DNA from: Butyrivibrio sp. INlla18
GTDB taxonomy: Bacteria > Bacillota > Clostridia > Lachnospirales > Lachnospiraceae
DNA: 64,000 bases
Assembly (NCBI RefSeq): GCF_900103635.1
Contig: NZ_FMXK01000009.1
Location: 62,001 to 126,000 of the forward strand
Direction of reading: 5' to 3'
Made by a program: the position numbers and the translations under genes. Below the pieces are notes generated by a model. That model saw only the letters and a program-made list of their open reading frames with translations, made no database searches and had not been told where the DNA came from. Below are positions 17,197 through 24,734 of the stretch, piece after piece (positions within the stretch are counted from its first letter, which is position 1; each line of letters starts with the position of its first letter).

Positions 17197-18099
17197 TTAG
17201 AAAAAGAAAATACGAAAGGCTATGAGAGCGATAATACTTATCAAAAATAATACTCCAACTAGCACATACGCTATCTTTACTGCCACGTTTACTACTTTAT
17301 AAGCTCCGTATCCTTCATCCTTTTTGATCAAAAGATATATGATATAAGGAATAGTTCCAAAAAAGCTTATAAGAGCAAATACAGTTATAGTTAATGGGAA
17401 AAGTACTATGGAAGTAACTCTTACTGATTCCTTTTGGTTCTCAAACCACATAATAAAGAACACATACAAAAAGCCCATCATAAATCCCGCAATTCCACTT
17501 AACGGAATATTTGCAAGGCTTGCAAGAGTTATAGGATTACCTGCCATATCCCCCATGTGATTGAATGGATCTAGGATTTCAATGGTTGAAAGTAGCATTC
17601 CCATCATCCCTACCATAAGGGGAAGCCTGAACCTCTGAGCAAGTGGCACCTTCCTCTTTACTGCGTTATCCTTGTTTATCTTCTGCCAATACTGCTGCTG
17701 TGCCTTTCTGTCGAACTTTACAACAGTGTCCTGTTTATTTTCTTTAGTCTTGTTTTTGGAAACGCCTTTATTTCCATTCTTTATAAGCCTAAATAGTTCT
17801 TCTTCTGATCCTTCGGTAAAAGAATTTCTTTTAACACTATAAACATAATCCCCAGCCTGAAGAAAAATAAACTCGTCTGTCTTCTGAATCTTGCCTATCT
17901 CAGTGATATTATTTGAAACATCCTTAAATACGCCTTCCTCGCCTTTTATCACTTCTCTGATCTGGTCATTATCTATAGTAACTTCGCTGGTAGCACCGTT
18001 TCTTGCGTACATTGAAGCGTCAAGATTGTTCTTACCTTTGGCCTTACTGTTTATCTCTTTGGCGATTTCATTATTGAACGTAAAAACAATTTTATTCAT
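17197..18099 (-). CDS. Membrane protein with a YcxB-like N-terminal domain
   Basis: A 300-residue protein of unknown role. Residues 1-110 are soluble and include NITEIGKIQKTDEFIFLQA and DYVYSVKRNSFTEGSEEELF, the pattern of the YcxB-like domain. A charged linker follows (near KENKQDTVVKFDRKAQQQY). At least three hydrophobic segments fill the C-terminal half (around LMVGMMGMLLSTIEIL, IAGFMMGFLYVFFIMWF and ITVFALISFFGTIPYIIYLL), plus a final one. AGGGAGA stands before the ATG at 18099; an in-frame start 20 codons upstream lacks a site. It is divergent from the lysR gene and may be its target. Confidence 0.65.
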   Translation of the reverse strand: MNKIVFTFNNEIAKEINSKAKGKNNLDASMYARNGATSEVTIDNDQIREVIKGEEGVFKDVSNNITEIGKIQKTDEFIFLQAGDYVYSVKRNSFTEGSEEELFRLIKNGNKGVSKNKTKENKQDTVVKFDRKAQQQYWQKINKDNAVKRKVPLAQRFRLPLMVGMMGMLLSTIEILDPFNHMGDMAGNPITLASLANIPLSGIAGFMMGFLYVFFIMWFENQKESVRVTSIVLFPLTITVFALISFFGTIPYIIYLLIKKDEGYGAYKVVNVAVKIAYVLVGVLFLISIIALIAFRIFFF

Positions 18100-18180
18100 A
18101 ATCTTCTCCCTGAATTTTTCCAACTTAGATACTTTACCTTTATAGACAAATGAATTCAAGGTTATGTTGCAAATTCATGT

Positions 18181-18201
18181 TATAATATAAGCATAACTTA
18201 T
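18181..18201. promoter_or_regulatory. Divergent control region: -10 box and LysR-type palindrome
   Basis: TATAAT (18181-18186) is a good -10 for the lysR gene. Overlapping its 3' side, ATAAG-N5-CTTAT (18187-18201) fits the T-N11-A interrupted palindrome of LysR binding sites. A matching -35 is not obvious. Confidence 0.45.
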
Positions 18202-18214
18202 GGAGGTGAATTTC

Positions 18215-19108
18215 ATGATAAGTAATATGGAATATTACAAAGTCTTTTACTATGTTGGAAAGTGGGGAAGCATCACTGATGCAGCCAAAGAGCTGAATAT
18301 ATCACAGCCTGCCGTGAGCCAGTCCATACACCAGCTAGAAAAGGGCCTTGACTGCACTCTCTTTCAGAGAACTGCAAGAGGTATGAAGCTTACAAGTGAA
18401 GGAAACCTCCTTTATAGATATGTCAAAAGAGGCTACGAACAGATAGACCTTGGTGAGCAGCGCCTTGGACAGCTCCTCCATCTTGATGCCGGAGAAGTCA
18501 GGATCGGAGCCAGTGACATGACTCTTAGATTCTTTCTTTTACCATATCTTGAGAAATTCCATGAGCTATATCCAGGCATTAAGGTTACTGTTACAAACGG
18601 TCCTACACCTGAGACTTTGCAGTACCTGTCTGATGATAGGATCGATTTTGGCGTAGTTTCAACTCCTTTTGAAAATCTTCAGGGATTTAAGACAACTTCT
18701 GTTTCAGAAATTGAAGATACCTTTGTTGCAGGCAGAAAGTTCATTCAGTACAAGAACAGAATGCTTGATTTTGCTGATCTAAAAAAGGTCCCTATGATAA
18801 CCCTTGAGGGCAGGACCAGTACCAGAGATTATATGGAAGCTTTTTTAGCAAAAGAAAATGTCGAGATTCATCCTGAGTTTGAGCTTGCAACCAGCGACAT
18901 GATCGTTCAGTTTGCCCTTCGTAATCTGGGAGTTGGCTGCGTTGTTAAGGACTTTGCAAAAGAGTATCTCGACAGCGGTATATTATTTGAACTAAGATTC
19001 AACAAGATGATTCCTAAACGTCAGATGTGCGTAGTTACTGACGAATCCAGGCCACTTCCAATTGCTGCTGCAAATCTACTTGAACTTATAAATAAGGACA
19101 TTTTTTAA
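18215..19108 (+). CDS. LysR-family transcriptional regulator
   Basis: A 297-residue LysR protein. The N-terminal winged helix is clear (YYKVFYYVGKWGSITDAA, then LNISQPAVSQSIHQLEKGL). From about residue 90 the effector-binding domain follows, with conserved blocks such as VRIGASDMTLRFFLLPYLE and ELATSDMIVQFALRNLGVG. The best site, GGAGGTGA, is 5 bases from the ATG at 18215, so the in-frame ATG at 18200 is rejected. It is divergent from a membrane-protein gene and convergent with a chemoreceptor gene, with a hairpin between. The effector is unknown. Confidence 0.92.
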   Translation: MISNMEYYKVFYYVGKWGSITDAAKELNISQPAVSQSIHQLEKGLDCTLFQRTARGMKLTSEGNLLYRYVKRGYEQIDLGEQRLGQLLHLDAGEVRIGASDMTLRFFLLPYLEKFHELYPGIKVTVTNGPTPETLQYLSDDRIDFGVVSTPFENLQGFKTTSVSEIEDTFVAGRKFIQYKNRMLDFADLKKVPMITLEGRTSTRDYMEAFLAKENVEIHPEFELATSDMIVQFALRNLGVGCVVKDFAKEYLDSGILFELRFNKMIPKRQMCVVTDESRPLPIAAANLLELINKDIF

Positions 19109-19147
19109 GCCCCTCACGCAGGGGCTTTGCCTACGCAGGGGGCTTAA
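19105..19147. terminator. Bidirectional hairpin between convergent genes
   Basis: TTAAGCCCC and GGGGGCTTAA close a GC-rich structure, with an alternative inner hairpin GCCCCT-CACGC-AGGGGC. It starts inside the lysR stop codon and ends 18 bp from the chemoreceptor stop. T-runs are poor, so the termination role is inferred from position. Confidence 0.65.
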
Positions 19148-19164
19148 AGGGCTTATCAACTAAC

Positions 19165-20880
19165 TTATTCGTTAATTGTAAACTGGCTTATGAGACTGTT
19201 AAGACTTGCTGACTGCTCTGAAAGTTCCTGAGATACAGCACTTGATTCTTCAGCAGTTGCTGAGTTGTTCTGTACAACATTAGATATCATCTCGATACCC
19301 TTATCGATCTCATCCATGCTATGTGCCTGTTCTTCTGCAAGATCACCTGTCTTAATGATCATATCCGTGATCTCTTCTACGCTATGTTGCATTGCATCAA
19401 GAGCTTCTGTTGTCTCAGCTACAACTGAGTTACCATTCTTGATCTCTTCCATTGTATCTGCAATGAGCTGATGTGTATTCTGAGCTGCTTCACTTGACTG
19501 ATCTGCAAGCTTACCGATCTGATCAGCAACAACTGCAAATCCTTTTCCTGTTTCACCTGCTCTTGCTGCCTCGATAGAAGCATTAAGTGCAAGAAGTGAA
19601 GTCTGGCTGGCAATTTCTTCGATAGTATTTGTAACCTGCTCGATCTCTGCTGATGCCTCAGTGATCCTTGTCATGGCGTCTGTAACAAGATGCATCTTTC
19701 TAGCACTTACTTCTGCATTATCCCTTACTTCATTAGCCATGCTTCTACTCTTCTCAGCTACTTCAGCAAGCTGTTTAGTCTGCTCTGTTACTGAGTTAAC
19801 TGATGCTGTAAGTTCTTCTACTGCTGCAGCCTGATCCGTTGTTCCTTCAGCAAGATCAGTTGATCCCTGTGACATATTTGCAGCACCCTGTGATACCTGT
19901 GAAGAAGAATTCTTAACTTCAAGAAGAGTGCTACTTAAGTTATCTGAAATATCTGAAAGAGCCTTTCTGATGGCTTCATAATCACCAATATAAAGATCTG
20001 CATTTTTTGATCCCGAAGAGAAGTCACCACCTGACATACGTTTCAGGGTCTCATCAATATCTCTTACGATATCAGCGATAGCATTGGTTGATCCCTTGAT
20101 ATCCTTTGCAAGCTTTCCGAGCTCATCTTCAGAATCTGTTTCAATTTCAATCTCAAGCTTACCTTTGGACATGTCATCAGCAGCTGCTGAGATTGCTTCG
20201 ATAGGTCCAAGGATACTCTTTGTAAGTGCTGCTCTAGCCTTTGCTGAATAAAGAAGAGCATAGATAACAACTACAAGTGAAATGATAGTCATGAAGATAA
20301 CGCTTCCAAGAGCCATAATGTAAGCTTTCTTGGCCTGAGCCTTAGCCTCAAGACCGATAGCCTTAAAGTCTTTTACTACTACTTTAATAGCTTCATTCAT
20401 GGTTCCTACATAATAGGTATATATCTCATCGTGGGATGCTCCGCTGTTCATCATCTGTATCAGCGTATCATCTGCCGAATCTATATCTTTTAAGTGCTGA
20501 CGAGCTGTGCTCAAGTCTCCGCTATAAACTTTACTAAGTTCATCAAGACCATCATTCATTTCCTGTATCTTTTCAACAGCACCATCGATCTGTTCCTGTC
20601 TGTCAGAATCTTCTGTTGCTGACATAGCCCAGAGATAGTACTTTGCAAGAGCCTGAATTGTAATTCTGATCTCGCCCTGCTGAGAGTTCTGCTCATAATA
20701 GATAGCATAGATATTTCTCAAATTGAAAAGAGCTACTATATCGATCAGGATAATGACAATAAAGATAAGTACCAGATTCATTCTGAACTTTCCGAATACC
20801 TTTTTGAATTTCTCAGATACAGGTAAGCTCTTGAAACCTCCCTTATCAAATTCGTTGGTTTTCTCAACTGTATTTGCCAT
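19165..20880 (-). CDS. Methyl-accepting chemotaxis protein
   Basis: A 571-residue chemoreceptor. TM1 is near residues 31-51 (LVLIFIVIILIDIVALF), followed by a helical extracytoplasmic sensor of about 130 residues, TM2 near 187-212, a HAMP domain and a long cytoplasmic coiled coil. The signalling tip is [20 protein letters not shown], which contacts CheA and CheW. The C-terminus lacks a CheR pentapeptide. GGAGG precedes the ATG. A sigma-D-like promoter lies 40 bp upstream, which implies that this strain is motile. The ligand cannot be predicted. Confidence 0.95.
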   Translation of the reverse strand: MANTVEKTNEFDKGGFKSLPVSEKFKKVFGKFRMNLVLIFIVIILIDIVALFNLRNIYAIYYEQNSQQGEIRITIQALAKYYLWAMSATEDSDRQEQIDGAVEKIQEMNDGLDELSKVYSGDLSTARQHLKDIDSADDTLIQMMNSGASHDEIYTYYVGTMNEAIKVVVKDFKAIGLEAKAQAKKAYIMALGSVIFMTIISLVVVIYALLYSAKARAALTKSILGPIEAISAAADDMSKGKLEIEIETDSEDELGKLAKDIKGSTNAIADIVRDIDETLKRMSGGDFSSGSKNADLYIGDYEAIRKALSDISDNLSSTLLEVKNSSSQVSQGAANMSQGSTDLAEGTTDQAAAVEELTASVNSVTEQTKQLAEVAEKSRSMANEVRDNAEVSARKMHLVTDAMTRITEASAEIEQVTNTIEEIASQTSLLALNASIEAARAGETGKGFAVVADQIGKLADQSSEAAQNTHQLIADTMEEIKNGNSVVAETTEALDAMQHSVEEITDMIIKTGDLAEEQAHSMDEIDKGIEMISNVVQNNSATAEESSAVSQELSEQSASLNSLISQFTINE

Positions 20881-20919
20881 ATGGACCTCCTAATTCAACA
20901 CCTATCCACCATGTGTGTT

Positions 20920-20947
20920 ATACCGACAAGTTATATATTTAATTTTA
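20920..20947 (-). promoter_or_regulatory. Sigma-D (sigma-28) type promoter for the chemoreceptor gene
   Basis: On the minus strand TAAA (20947-20944), a 16-bp spacer and GTCGGTAT (20927-20920) match the flagellar sigma consensus TAAA-N14-16-GCCGATAT with two mismatches. No competing sigma-A pair is obvious. Confidence 0.55.
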
Positions 20948-21004
20948 TTGCTTTTATTTAAAAAAATACACAGAAATGCGCAAATTTATATAACTTTTCG
21001 GATA

Positions 21005-21050
21005 ATAAGTAAAACTTATGGCTCATATAATAAATATCGATTTTACTTAT
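21005..21050. promoter_or_regulatory. 10-bp inverted repeat upstream of purA
   Basis: ATAAGTAAAA (21005-21014) and TTTTACTTAT (21041-21050) are perfect inverted arms 26 bp apart in the AT-rich gap between the chemoreceptor and purA. They may be an operator; no PurR-box or riboswitch was recognised. Another short inverted pair (TGCAA, TTGCA) follows near 21075-21090. Confidence 0.35.
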
Positions 21051-21124
21051 ATTGTTTTTGATTGTAATATAGTCATGCAACAAAGATTGCAAAATGTTTT
21101 TTAAAAAAGTGAGGATAGAAAAGT

Positions 21125-22420
21125 ATGGTTAAAGCAGTAGTAGGCGCTAATTGGGGCGACGAAGGAAAAGGAAAGATTACCGATACTCTTGCAGATCAGG
21201 CTGACGTAGTTATCCGTTTTCAGGGAGGCGCCAATGCTGGTCACACAATTGTAAATGATTATGGCAAATTTGCACTTCACACAATGCCATCTGGTGTCTT
21301 CCATCAGAACATCATGAACATCATTGGTAATGGAGTCGCATTTGATATTACTAAATTTATGAAGGAACTTAATGAGGTTACATCTAAGGGTGTTCCAATG
21401 CCACAGATCATGATCTCAGACAGAGTTCAGGTTATGATGCCTTATCACGTTCTCTTCGATACTCTTGAAGAGGCAAGACTTGCTGGTAAGTCATTTGGTT
21501 CAACAAAGTCAGGAATTGCTCCTTTCTATTCAGATAAGTTTGCCAAGATTGGTTGGCAGATCAATGAGTTCTTCCAGGACGATGAAGTTATCAAAGAAAA
21601 GATTGCAAGAATCGCTGAGATCAAGGACGTTATCCTTGTTAATCTTTATCACGCAGCACCTATCGATCAGGAAGCTCTTTTCAACCAGATCGTAGATTGG
21701 CGTGAGCAGGTAAAGCCTTACGTTGGAAACGTATCTCTTTATCTTGATAATGCTATTAAGGAAGGCAAGACTATCCTCCTTGAAGGTCAGCTTGGAACAA
21801 TGAAGGATCCAGATCACGGTATCTATCCTATGGTTACTTCATCATCTCCTCTTGCAGCTTATGGTGCAATTGGTGCTGGTATCCCTCCTTATGAGATCAA
21901 GCAGATCGTAACTGTATCTAAGGCTTACTCTTCAGCAGTAGGTGCTGGTGCATTCGTATCAGAGCTCTTTGGAGACGAAGCAGAAGAACTTAGAAGACGT
22001 GGTGGTGACGGCGGTGAGTACGGAGCTACAACAGGAAGACCTAGACGTGTAGGCTGGTATGACTGCGTAGCAAGTAAGTACGGTTGCAGACTTCAGGGCA
22101 CAACTGATGTTGCTTTCACAGTACTTGACGTACTTGGTTACCTTGATGAGATTCCAGTTTGCGTAGGATACGACATCGACGGCGAAGTTACTACAGAGTT
22201 CCCTGTAACTCACCTTCTTGAGAAAGCTAAGCCTGTATTCAAGACTCTTCCAGGTTGGAAATGCGACATCCGTGGCATCAAGAACTACGAAGACCTTCCA
22301 GAGAAGTGCCGCAACTACATTGAGTTCATCGAGGAACAGATTGGCTACCCTATCACAATGGTAAGTAACGGTCCTGCAAGAACAGACATCATCTACAGAA
22401 AGAGCAAGTTTAGTAAGTAA
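21125..22420 (+). CDS. purA: Adenylosuccinate synthetase
   Basis: It condenses IMP and aspartate using GTP, the first committed step to AMP. The 431-residue protein is of normal length. Family blocks are GANWGDEGKGK at the N-terminus (phosphate loop, catalytic Asp), GGANAGHTIV, EGQLGTMKDPDHGIYPMVTSS, and GEYGATTGRPRRVGWYD. GAGG stands upstream of the ATG. It is monocistronic, since the next gene has its own leader. In EGQLG the typical version has QGA at the corresponding position, a variation seen in clostridial relatives. Confidence 0.96.
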   Translation: MVKAVVGANWGDEGKGKITDTLADQADVVIRFQGGANAGHTIVNDYGKFALHTMPSGVFHQNIMNIIGNGVAFDITKFMKELNEVTSKGVPMPQIMISDRVQVMMPYHVLFDTLEEARLAGKSFGSTKSGIAPFYSDKFAKIGWQINEFFQDDEVIKEKIARIAEIKDVILVNLYHAAPIDQEALFNQIVDWREQVKPYVGNVSLYLDNAIKEGKTILLEGQLGTMKDPDHGIYPMVTSSSPLAAYGAIGAGIPPYEIKQIVTVSKAYSSAVGAGAFVSELFGDEAEELRRRGGDGGEYGATTGRPRRVGWYDCVASKYGCRLQGTTDVAFTVLDVLGYLDEIPVCVGYDIDGEVTTEFPVTHLLEKAKPVFKTLPGWKCDIRGIKNYEDLPEKCRNYIEFIEEQIGYPITMVSNGPARTDIIYRKSKFSK

Positions 22421-22441
22421 TTACATAAAATCTAGTCATTC

Positions 22442-22687
22442 GGCATGCCTTTTAGTTTGATTAAGCTTTTAGGCATGCCTTTTTCTTGCCTTATTCCTGT
22501 TTTTTCTTGTCTCTTTCCTGCCCCGGCATGCATTTCTTCTATTTTTGAGCAAAAGGCATGCCATTTGCTTGCCTTTGCTTCATTTCCAGCATGCCTTTTT
22601 AAGATTCTTGCAGATATGACATGCCGTATTCTTGTTTTTTCTTAATTTCCGGCATGCCTTTCCTTTAAATCACAAATTTATGCATGC
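22442..22687. repeat. Phased array of the palindrome GGCATGCC (399-bp gene-free gap)
   Basis: GGCATGCC or a one- or two-base variant starts at 22442, 22472, 22525, 22555, 22588, 22618, 22651 and about 22680. Steps are 30, 53, 30, 33, 30, 33 and 30 bp, roughly three helical turns, with one double step. Between them the plus strand is T-rich (TTCTTG, TTTTTTCTT). The first two copies can pair (GGCATGCCT with AGGCATGCC) and are followed by TTTTT, a plausible purA terminator. No ORF explains the rest of the gap. Confidence 0.75.
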
Positions 22688-22819
22688 TTCCGCTGTCCAA
22701 TCAGTTTAAAGTCATTTACATGACTAATACAAGTGGATAAAGCCAGCCTCAAAAATTCTTCATACAGCCTTCATTTTGCTAGCAAACTCTCTTATACTAT
22801 ATTAAGGGGGGAATAAAAA

Positions 22820-23560
22820 ATGAGAAAAAGAATCTTTGGAATAATCGAAACTTCTGAAGAAAATGACAAGATTAGTTCTATCTATGATGCAGTAATGCTT
22901 CTCGCAATTATTATCAGTATTGTTCCACTTGCTTTCAAAAAGAGCTTTGCAATATTCCAATATACAGACATCGTCACTACCGTGCTATTTATCGTAGACT
23001 ATGTCTTAAGGTTAATCACTGCCGACTACAAACTAAAAGATCATTCTGCTATTTCTTTCGTAAAATACCCCTTTACTCCTTGGGCTATAATAGATCTCGT
23101 TTCAATCCTTCCTACAATTTCTGCCATTAATAGTGGATTTAAACTATTCAGGTTATTCCGCATCTTCCGTACCTTTAGAGTTTTTCGAGTATTCAAAGCT
23201 TTTAGGTATTCAAAAAGCATTACCATAATAGCAAAAGTCATAAACAACTCAAAAGAGGCATTACTTGCGGTTTGTACTCTTGCAATTGGATATATCTTAG
23301 TTTCAGCATTAGTCATCTTTAGCGTTGAAGGTGATTCATTTAATTCATTCTTTGATGCAGTGTACTGGGCAACGGTATCACTTACTACTGTCGGTTACGG
23401 AGATATTTATCCAGTAACTACCGCTGGCCGAGTGATTACAATGATATCTTCAATGTTTGGTATTGCTGTTGTAGCACTTCCAGCAGGAATCATTACCGCC
23501 AGATATTTAGAAGCACTGACAGAAGAAAAGAATAATAAAGCCAATAATACTAATCCTTAA
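22820..23560 (+). CDS. Voltage-gated potassium channel, six-TM type
   Basis: A 246-residue ion channel subunit expected to form tetramers in the membrane. It has a short cytoplasmic N-terminus, then S1-S3. S4 carries regularly spaced arginines (FRLFRIFRTFRVFRVFKAFR). S5, pore helix, the selectivity filter TVGYGD and S6 follow. The strong S4 charge pattern argues for true voltage sensing. No C-terminal RCK or nucleotide domain is present. GGGGGGAA precedes the ATG. It stands alone and is convergent with the nuclease gene across a long hairpin. Confidence 0.93.
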   Translation: MRKRIFGIIETSEENDKISSIYDAVMLLAIIISIVPLAFKKSFAIFQYTDIVTTVLFIVDYVLRLITADYKLKDHSAISFVKYPFTPWAIIDLVSILPTISAINSGFKLFRLFRIFRTFRVFRVFKAFRYSKSITIIAKVINNSKEALLAVCTLAIGYILVSALVIFSVEGDSFNSFFDAVYWATVSLTTVGYGDIYPVTTAGRVITMISSMFGIAVVALPAGIITARYLEALTEEKNNKANNTNP

Positions 23561-23679
23561 ACTGCTTAACTACAAAATAACTGCCATATAATATTAGTCA
23601 ACCCCGGAGCCGCTTTGCGGTGCGCCTGCGCAGGGTTTACTAATATTATATGGCAGTTATCGTAGTTATTTAGCAGTTT
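23559..23679. repeat. Palindromic element with GC-rich core, copy C (bidirectional terminator position)
   Basis: Two arms of about 45 bp, including CTGCCATATAATATTAGT and its exact complement, enclose the core at 23600-23637: ACCCCGGAGC, CCGCTTTGCGG and GTGCGCCTGCGCAGGGTT. The core matches copies A and B, but the arms are unrelated to theirs. The element overlaps the stop codons of both convergent neighbours. Confidence 0.8.
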
Positions 23680-24607
23680 ATGGATTACACTTCTTGCAAG
23701 GTACGTACCCCTGCTCTATCAAATCTTCCCTTGATCCTTCGTAATATAACTTGTTCTTTTCTTTCATATCCTTAACACTATTACAGGATGGATAATGAAA
23801 CTTCTTGGTATTCTTGTTTGCGATATATGCTGTAGTCTCTGAAGATACCGGAGCTGAACGCTCCACCTGAGTATCATTGTCTGGTGCTGTTACTTGAAAA
23901 TCATCCGCCGAAACTGATTTTGAATAATTCTCATCCAGCTTGTTACTTCCATCTTTATAGTTAATGACTACACCAGGCTGGACATTATAGCAATATACAT
24001 TAAAAAAGATTCCTTTTCCCTTATCTTCTACTGAATATGCCTCTATCTGTACCCCAGAGCAAAGAAGATTATTTCCTTCAAAGACAGGCGTCACACGGTA
24101 CATTACATGATTACCAGTACTCTTAATGTACTCTGCCACCTTATTTTCATATGGAAGCATTCCTTCCACATTCATATATCTGGTGCCGGTGATAAGATTC
24201 TTTTCATTAGCATTCTCGCCGGTAAGCTGATAGCCTATCATGTGACATCTGTTGTACAAATACGGTGGATCTGAATCCACAAGTCCTGGATACTTATTTT
24301 GTTTCCAGCCTGTAGGCTTGACCATTCCAATAGAGCCACGTTCCTCAGTTGGCATCAGGTCTTTTCCTATACAAGCTGTTGCAGTAGTACATCTTCCAAG
24401 TTTGTCCAGAGCTCCATAGCTCTCAAAAGAACTATCCGTAATCTCATCGCTAGAAAACTGGGGCTTATTATCATTTATAGCTACTGACGGTGCACCACTG
24501 TACTCGGGAATCCCGCTTTCAGCTCTACTATCCACTCTGTACGAACATACTAGAATTATAGTAGAAATGATCATAAACAATATAAATGCAATCCTTGTTT
24601 TCTTCAT
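23678..24607 (-). CDS. Secreted DNA/RNA non-specific nuclease with a C-terminal Ada-type zinc domain
   Basis: A 309-residue exported nuclease. Residues 1-30 are a signal peptide or membrane anchor (IAFILFMIISTIILVCSY). The beta-beta-alpha-Me nuclease core is at about 95-225, with YNRCHMIGYQLTG, the variant of the DRGH motif that carries the catalytic His, and NEKNLITGTRYMN carrying the metal-binding Asn. The last 50 residues (FHYPSC, then VPCKKCNP) form the Cys-rich Ada-like zinc-binding domain often attached to EndA-type nucleases. Likely roles are DNA scavenging or transformation. AGGAGATA precedes the ATG. Confidence 0.88.
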   Translation of the reverse strand: MKKTRIAFILFMIISTIILVCSYRVDSRAESGIPEYSGAPSVAINDNKPQFSSDEITDSSFESYGALDKLGRCTTATACIGKDLMPTEERGSIGMVKPTGWKQNKYPGLVDSDPPYLYNRCHMIGYQLTGENANEKNLITGTRYMNVEGMLPYENKVAEYIKSTGNHVMYRVTPVFEGNNLLCSGVQIEAYSVEDKGKGIFFNVYCYNVQPGVVINYKDGSNKLDENYSKSVSADDFQVTAPDNDTQVERSAPVSSETTAYIANKNTKKFHYPSCNSVKDMKEKNKLYYEGSREDLIEQGYVPCKKCNP

Positions 24608-24703
24608 ATCTCCTGCCTTTCTAGTATTGTCATCGTTACAATATGAATGATAACCCCAAATGACAAATCTTTAAACAAAATCCATATTAAAAAAACATAA
24701 AAA

Positions 24704-24729
24704 TACCTGCTCCATCATTGAAGCAGGTA
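24704..24729 (-). terminator. Terminator of the GH28 gene
   Basis: TACCTGCT and AGCAGGTA form an 8-bp stem with a 10-nt loop, followed on the minus strand by TTTTTATG. It begins 6 bp past the GH28 stop codon. Confidence 0.85.
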
Positions 24730-24734
24730 CATAC

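Noticed and set aside
22442..22687. Series of intrinsic terminators
   Set aside because: Only the first pair has a proper stem and T-run after purA; the later sites have no gene to terminate and keep regular spacing.
23678..24607. Nuclease as a polymorphic toxin with a nearby immunity gene
   Set aside because: It has its own signal peptide and an Ada-type zinc domain as in housekeeping EndA-like nucleases; no small immunity gene is adjacent.
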